DNA from: CAZBUH01 sp964495095
Lineage (GTDB): Bacteria; Bacillota; Clostridia; Oscillospirales; Oscillospiraceae
Assembly: GCA_964495095.1 (NCBI GenBank)
Contig: CAZBUH010000079.1
Coordinates: 1 to 9,913, forward strand
DNA: 9,913 bases
Reading direction: 5' to 3'
The translations under genes were made by a program, and so were the position numbers. The stretch's first letter is position 1. The number at the start of each line of letters is the position of its first letter. Under the pieces are notes generated by a model, which saw only the letters and a list, made by a program, of their open reading frames with translations, did no database searches and was not told where the DNA came from. Positions 8,348 through 9,913 of this stretch are shown piece by piece.

Positions 8348-8755
8348 ATGGAGAAAATAGTAGAGCTTATAAAAAAGCACAAGCATTTTATACTCTATGC
8401 CCTGACGGGCGGCGTGAACACGCTGGTTGACTTTCTGGTTTTCACGGCGGTGAACGTTTTCACGCCCCTGCCCGCGGCGGGGTGCCAGGCCTGCGGCTAT
8501 ATAGCCGGCGTGGTCACGAGTTTTATACTCAACAGGAATGTGACCTTCAGGGACGGGGAGAACAAGAGCATATTTGCCCAGCTCTGGCGGTTTATATGCG
8601 TAAACAGCGTGTCGCTGCTGGTGAGCACTGTTGGAATACAGCTCCTTTCAAATATGGGGCTTAACGAGTATATCGCCAAGGTGATAATATTGGCCGTAAC
8701 CACAATAATAAATTATGTGGGCTATAAGCTCCTTGTTTTCAAAGTGAAGGATTAA
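8348..8755 (+). CDS. GtrA-like small polytopic membrane protein
   Basis: This 135-residue hydrophobic protein has four predicted transmembrane segments at about 14-35, 40-61, 78-100 and 107-130, the standard GtrA layout. Family signals are YALTGGVNTLVDFLVF in helix 1, CGYIAGVVTSFILNRNVTF at the end of helix 2 (the FxLNRxxTF block) and INYVGYKLLVFK at the C-terminus. Family members are linked to the handling or flipping of polyprenyl-phosphate-linked sugars for cell-surface glycans. No glycosyltransferase is adjacent here, so the lipid or sugar partner is unknown. AAGG at 8337-8340 overlaps the purL stop and sits 7 bases before the ATG, which points to cotranslation within the operon. Confidence 0.9.
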   Translation: MEKIVELIKKHKHFILYALTGGVNTLVDFLVFTAVNVFTPLPAAGCQACGYIAGVVTSFILNRNVTFRDGENKSIFAQLWRFICVNSVSLLVSTVGIQLLSNMGLNEYIAKVIILAVTTIINYVGYKLLVFKVKD

Positions 8756-8762
8756 AGGATTA
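8747..8762 (+). repeat. Tandem 8-bp duplication at the GtrA-like gene/cdd junction
   Basis: AAGGATTA occurs twice in immediate succession (8747-8754 and 8755-8762). The first copy supplies the last codon and most of the stop of the GtrA-like gene. It is probably a slippage duplication that sets the distance to the cdd ribosome site GGGGATGGGGA (8763-8773). Confidence 0.6.
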
Positions 8763-8774
8763 GGGGATGGGGAA

Positions 8775-9161
8775 ATGACAGACAGAGAACTTATCACGCT
8801 GGCAAAGGCCGCTATGAAGAACGCGTACGCACCCTACTCTCATTTCCCGGTTGGGGCGGCCCTCGAGTGTACTGACGGCAAGGTTTACACCGGCTGCAAT
8901 GTGGAAAATGCTGCCCTGGGCAGCACCATATGCGCCGAGCGCGCCGCCGTATGCAAGGCTGTGAGCGACGGCCAGAGGAGCTTCCGCAGGATAGCTATTG
9001 CGGCGGAGGGGGAGGATTTCTGCACCCCCTGCGGGGCCTGCCGCCAGGTGCTGGCTGAGTTTTCGCCGAATATGGAGGTGCTGTGCCTCCGTGGAGACGG
9101 AAGGTACGTGAGCTACAGCCTGTCGCGGCTGCTGCCCGTAGCCTTTTCGCTGGAAAAATAG
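8775..9161 (+). CDS. cdd: Cytidine deaminase, short homotetrameric type
   Basis: Cdd hydrolytically deaminates cytidine and deoxycytidine to uridine and deoxyuridine in pyrimidine salvage. The 128-residue length and motif spacing match the small Bacillus-type enzyme. AYAPYSHFPVGAAL (17-30) and GCNVENAALG (40-49) form the substrate pocket. CAE at 53-55 gives the zinc ligand Cys53 and the proton shuttle Glu55, and PCGACRQ at 85-91 gives zinc ligands Cys86 and Cys89. It ends in the usual LLPVAF segment. The GGGGA at 8763-8767 lies 7 bases before the ATG. It is the last gene of the + strand series and is followed 21 bases later by a strong terminator. No active-site residue is missing. Confidence 0.97.
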   Translation: MTDRELITLAKAAMKNAYAPYSHFPVGAALECTDGKVYTGCNVENAALGSTICAERAAVCKAVSDGQRSFRRIAIAAEGEDFCTPCGACRQVLAEFSPNMEVLCLRGDGRYVSYSLSRLLPVAFSLEK

Positions 9162-9181
9162 ATACCGGTACAGGATACGGC

Positions 9182-9220
9182 AAAAGCGCCGCGGAACGAA
9201 AAGTTCCGCGGCGCTTTTTT
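9182..9220 (+). terminator. Rho-independent terminator after cdd
   Basis: A perfect 12-bp GC-rich stem, GCGCCGCGGAAC (9186-9197) with GTTCCGCGGCGC (9203-9214), encloses a 5-base GAAAA loop and is followed by six T. Four A before the stem can pair with the T run and would give a weaker terminator on the opposite strand. It closes the + strand operon. Confidence 0.95.
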
Positions 9221-9268
9221 GCAGTTAACCGCCGGCGTACCGCAGGCGGTATGGCGTTTCCGTATAAT

Positions 9269-9301
9269 AAAAAGGATGTGCTTTTCAGCACATCCTTTTT
9301 T
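9269..9301 (-). terminator. Rho-independent terminator of the - strand flavodoxin-like gene, probably bidirectional
   Basis: GGATGTGC (9274-9281) pairs with GCACATCC (9288-9295), and an extra T-A pair closes a TTTC loop. The stem is flanked by A5 on the left and T6 on the right, so it looks functional both ways. It starts 16 bases past the stop of the - strand gene, which makes it that gene's natural terminator and a back-up for readthrough from cdd. Confidence 0.9.
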
Positions 9302-9316
9302 GCTGTTTGAGCAAGC

Positions 9317-9733
9317 TTAGTCCTCAAGGCCCTTTACGATGCCGGCGGCCCACTCCAGAGCGGAGTTTATATCGGCGTCGGTGACCTTCGCCTTGCCGAA
9401 GATGCCGGCCTTCTTGATGGCCAGATGATGTACTTCGATCACGTTTACCCCTGTGCCGGAAACTATGCCCTTAAGCTCCTCGCCGCCGGTGACGTCGGTG
9501 CCCACAACGCAGATGGCTACGTTCTTTGTCTTGGCGGGGGTAAGGCTCTTGCAGAAATTGACAAGCTTGGCGTCAAGCTTGCCCGGCTCCATGCTTATGA
9601 AAACGACAGCTTCACGCTCCGGCTGATATGCGGGAGGGATTTGGTCGCTCTTGCATTTGTAGACCCTGGCGATTTTGTCTGCAACTTCCTTGGAGTTTCC
9701 TGCTTTGCTGAAATAGAGAGACTGGATTTTCAT
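9317..9733 (-). CDS. Small flavodoxin-like protein, possible FMN-binding
   Basis: The 138-residue product starts MKIQSLYFSKAGNSKEVADKIA: a beta strand followed by a serine/glycine/asparagine loop and a helix, as in the FMN phosphate-binding loop of flavodoxins (consensus T/S-x-T-G-N-T/S; here SKAGNS at 9-14). Further strand-like stretches are EAVVFISM, KNVAICVVG and VNVIEVHHLAI, which suits an alternating flavodoxin fold. The aromatic residues that usually stack on the flavin are not obvious, so cofactor binding is inferred rather than shown. The ATG at 9733 is the only good start, because an in-frame stop lies upstream. AAAGG lies about 14 bases before it, a rather long spacing. The gene has its own promoter and terminator and converges on cdd. 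A redox or regulatory role is plausible, but the partner is unknown. Confidence 0.7.
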   Translation of the reverse strand: MKIQSLYFSKAGNSKEVADKIARVYKCKSDQIPPAYQPEREAVVFISMEPGKLDAKLVNFCKSLTPAKTKNVAICVVGTDVTGGEELKGIVSGTGVNVIEVHHLAIKKAGIFGKAKVTDADINSALEWAAGIVKGLED

Positions 9734-9777
9734 GTACTGCTGGACGACCTTTCTGTAATGTAATATGTAATATAACT

Positions 9778-9806
9778 ATTTTACTATAAATTGTTGCTTT
9801 GTACAA
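9778..9806 (-). promoter_or_regulatory. Sigma-70-type promoter for the flavodoxin-like gene
   Basis: Read on the - strand, TTGTAC (complement of 9801-9806) is followed by exactly 17 bases and then TAAAAT (complement of 9778-9783). This is a close match to TTGACA-17-TATAAT. It predicts a transcript start near 9771 and a leader of about 38 bases before the ATG at 9733. Confidence 0.75.
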
Positions 9807-9812
9807 TACAAA
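9798..9812. promoter_or_regulatory. Inverted repeat overlapping the -35 element, possible operator
   Basis: TTTGTA (9798-9803), a CAA centre and TACAAA (9807-9812) form a perfect 6-bp inverted repeat that covers the -35 hexamer of the leftward promoter. The centre also holds the palindrome TTGTACAA (9799-9806). A repressor could bind here, but AT-rich DNA produces such symmetry by chance, so this is tentative. Confidence 0.35.
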
Positions 9813-9879
9813 ATTTTTATTAACTGGGTATAAATTTTCGCGAATCCTGTCTGAAAAAATCAAAATATGATCAAGAGCG

Positions 9880-9908
9880 TAGAAATAGGGGCGATTGTAT
9901 GGTAAAAT
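9880..9908 (+). promoter_or_regulatory. Candidate rightward promoter at the window edge
   Basis: TAGAAA (9880-9885), a 17-base spacer and TAAAAT (9903-9908) give four and five matches to the sigma-70 hexamers. A divergent gene could start just beyond the window. The rest of 9807-9913 is AT-rich and shows no coding region. Confidence 0.25.
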
Positions 9909-9913
9909 AATAA

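Noticed and set aside
9228..9250. A hairpin ACCGCC...GGCGGT between the two terminators
   Set aside because: It has only a 6-bp stem, an 11-base loop and no T run. It is probably chance pairing in GC-rich DNA.
9425..9763. A 112-codon + strand frame over the flavodoxin-like gene
   Set aside because: It has no domain and no Shine-Dalgarno sequence. The opposite strand has a promoter, a terminator and a plausible fold.
9612..9863. An 83-codon - strand frame overlapping the flavodoxin-like start
   Set aside because: Its first half is AT-rich promoter sequence and its second half is the flavodoxin-like gene read in another frame.
9867..9905. A 12-codon + strand frame resembling a leader peptide
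   Set aside because: It has no ribosome site, and its stop falls within the only candidate -10 box, so it would not be transcribed from that promoter.

Overview
The window looks like a metagenome-derived or draft contig from a GC-rich member of the Clostridia, most likely a gut relative of Oscillospirales. That placement is inferred from three things: the SecA has the roughly 65-residue insertion after its MAGRGTD motif and an extended zinc tail, the PurL is the long single-chain form (about 1230 aa), and GC-rich genes use many ATA (Ile) and AGG (Arg) codons. A run of exactly 100 N at 4277-4376 marks a scaffold gap.

Layout: six genes lie head to tail on the + strand from 2 to 9161 with very short junctions, no visible internal terminator and no obvious internal promoter, so they probably form one transcription unit whose promoter is upstream of the window. 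In order they are secA (3' two thirds only), a YfiH/PgeF-family gene, a family-5 solute-binding lipoprotein carrying the gap, purL, a GtrA-like membrane protein and cdd. Two intrinsic terminator hairpins follow (9182-9220 and 9269-9301). They lie between cdd and a convergent - strand gene (9317-9733) that encodes a small flavodoxin-like protein. The last 180 bases are AT-rich and contain a good sigma-70-type promoter reading leftward into that gene.

Functionally, the + strand genes mix protein export (SecA), cell-wall or purine quality control (PgeF/YfiH), oligopeptide-type binding at the membrane surface, de novo purine synthesis (PurL), a small flippase-like membrane protein (GtrA) and pyrimidine salvage (Cdd). 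They do not form one pathway. This reads as a growth-related housekeeping operon rather than an accessory system.

I found no mobile element, CRISPR array, tRNA, rRNA or riboswitch, and no convincing new multi-gene system. The most unusual local structure is a PEDGQT-type hexapeptide repeat inside the binding protein, which coincides with the assembly gap.
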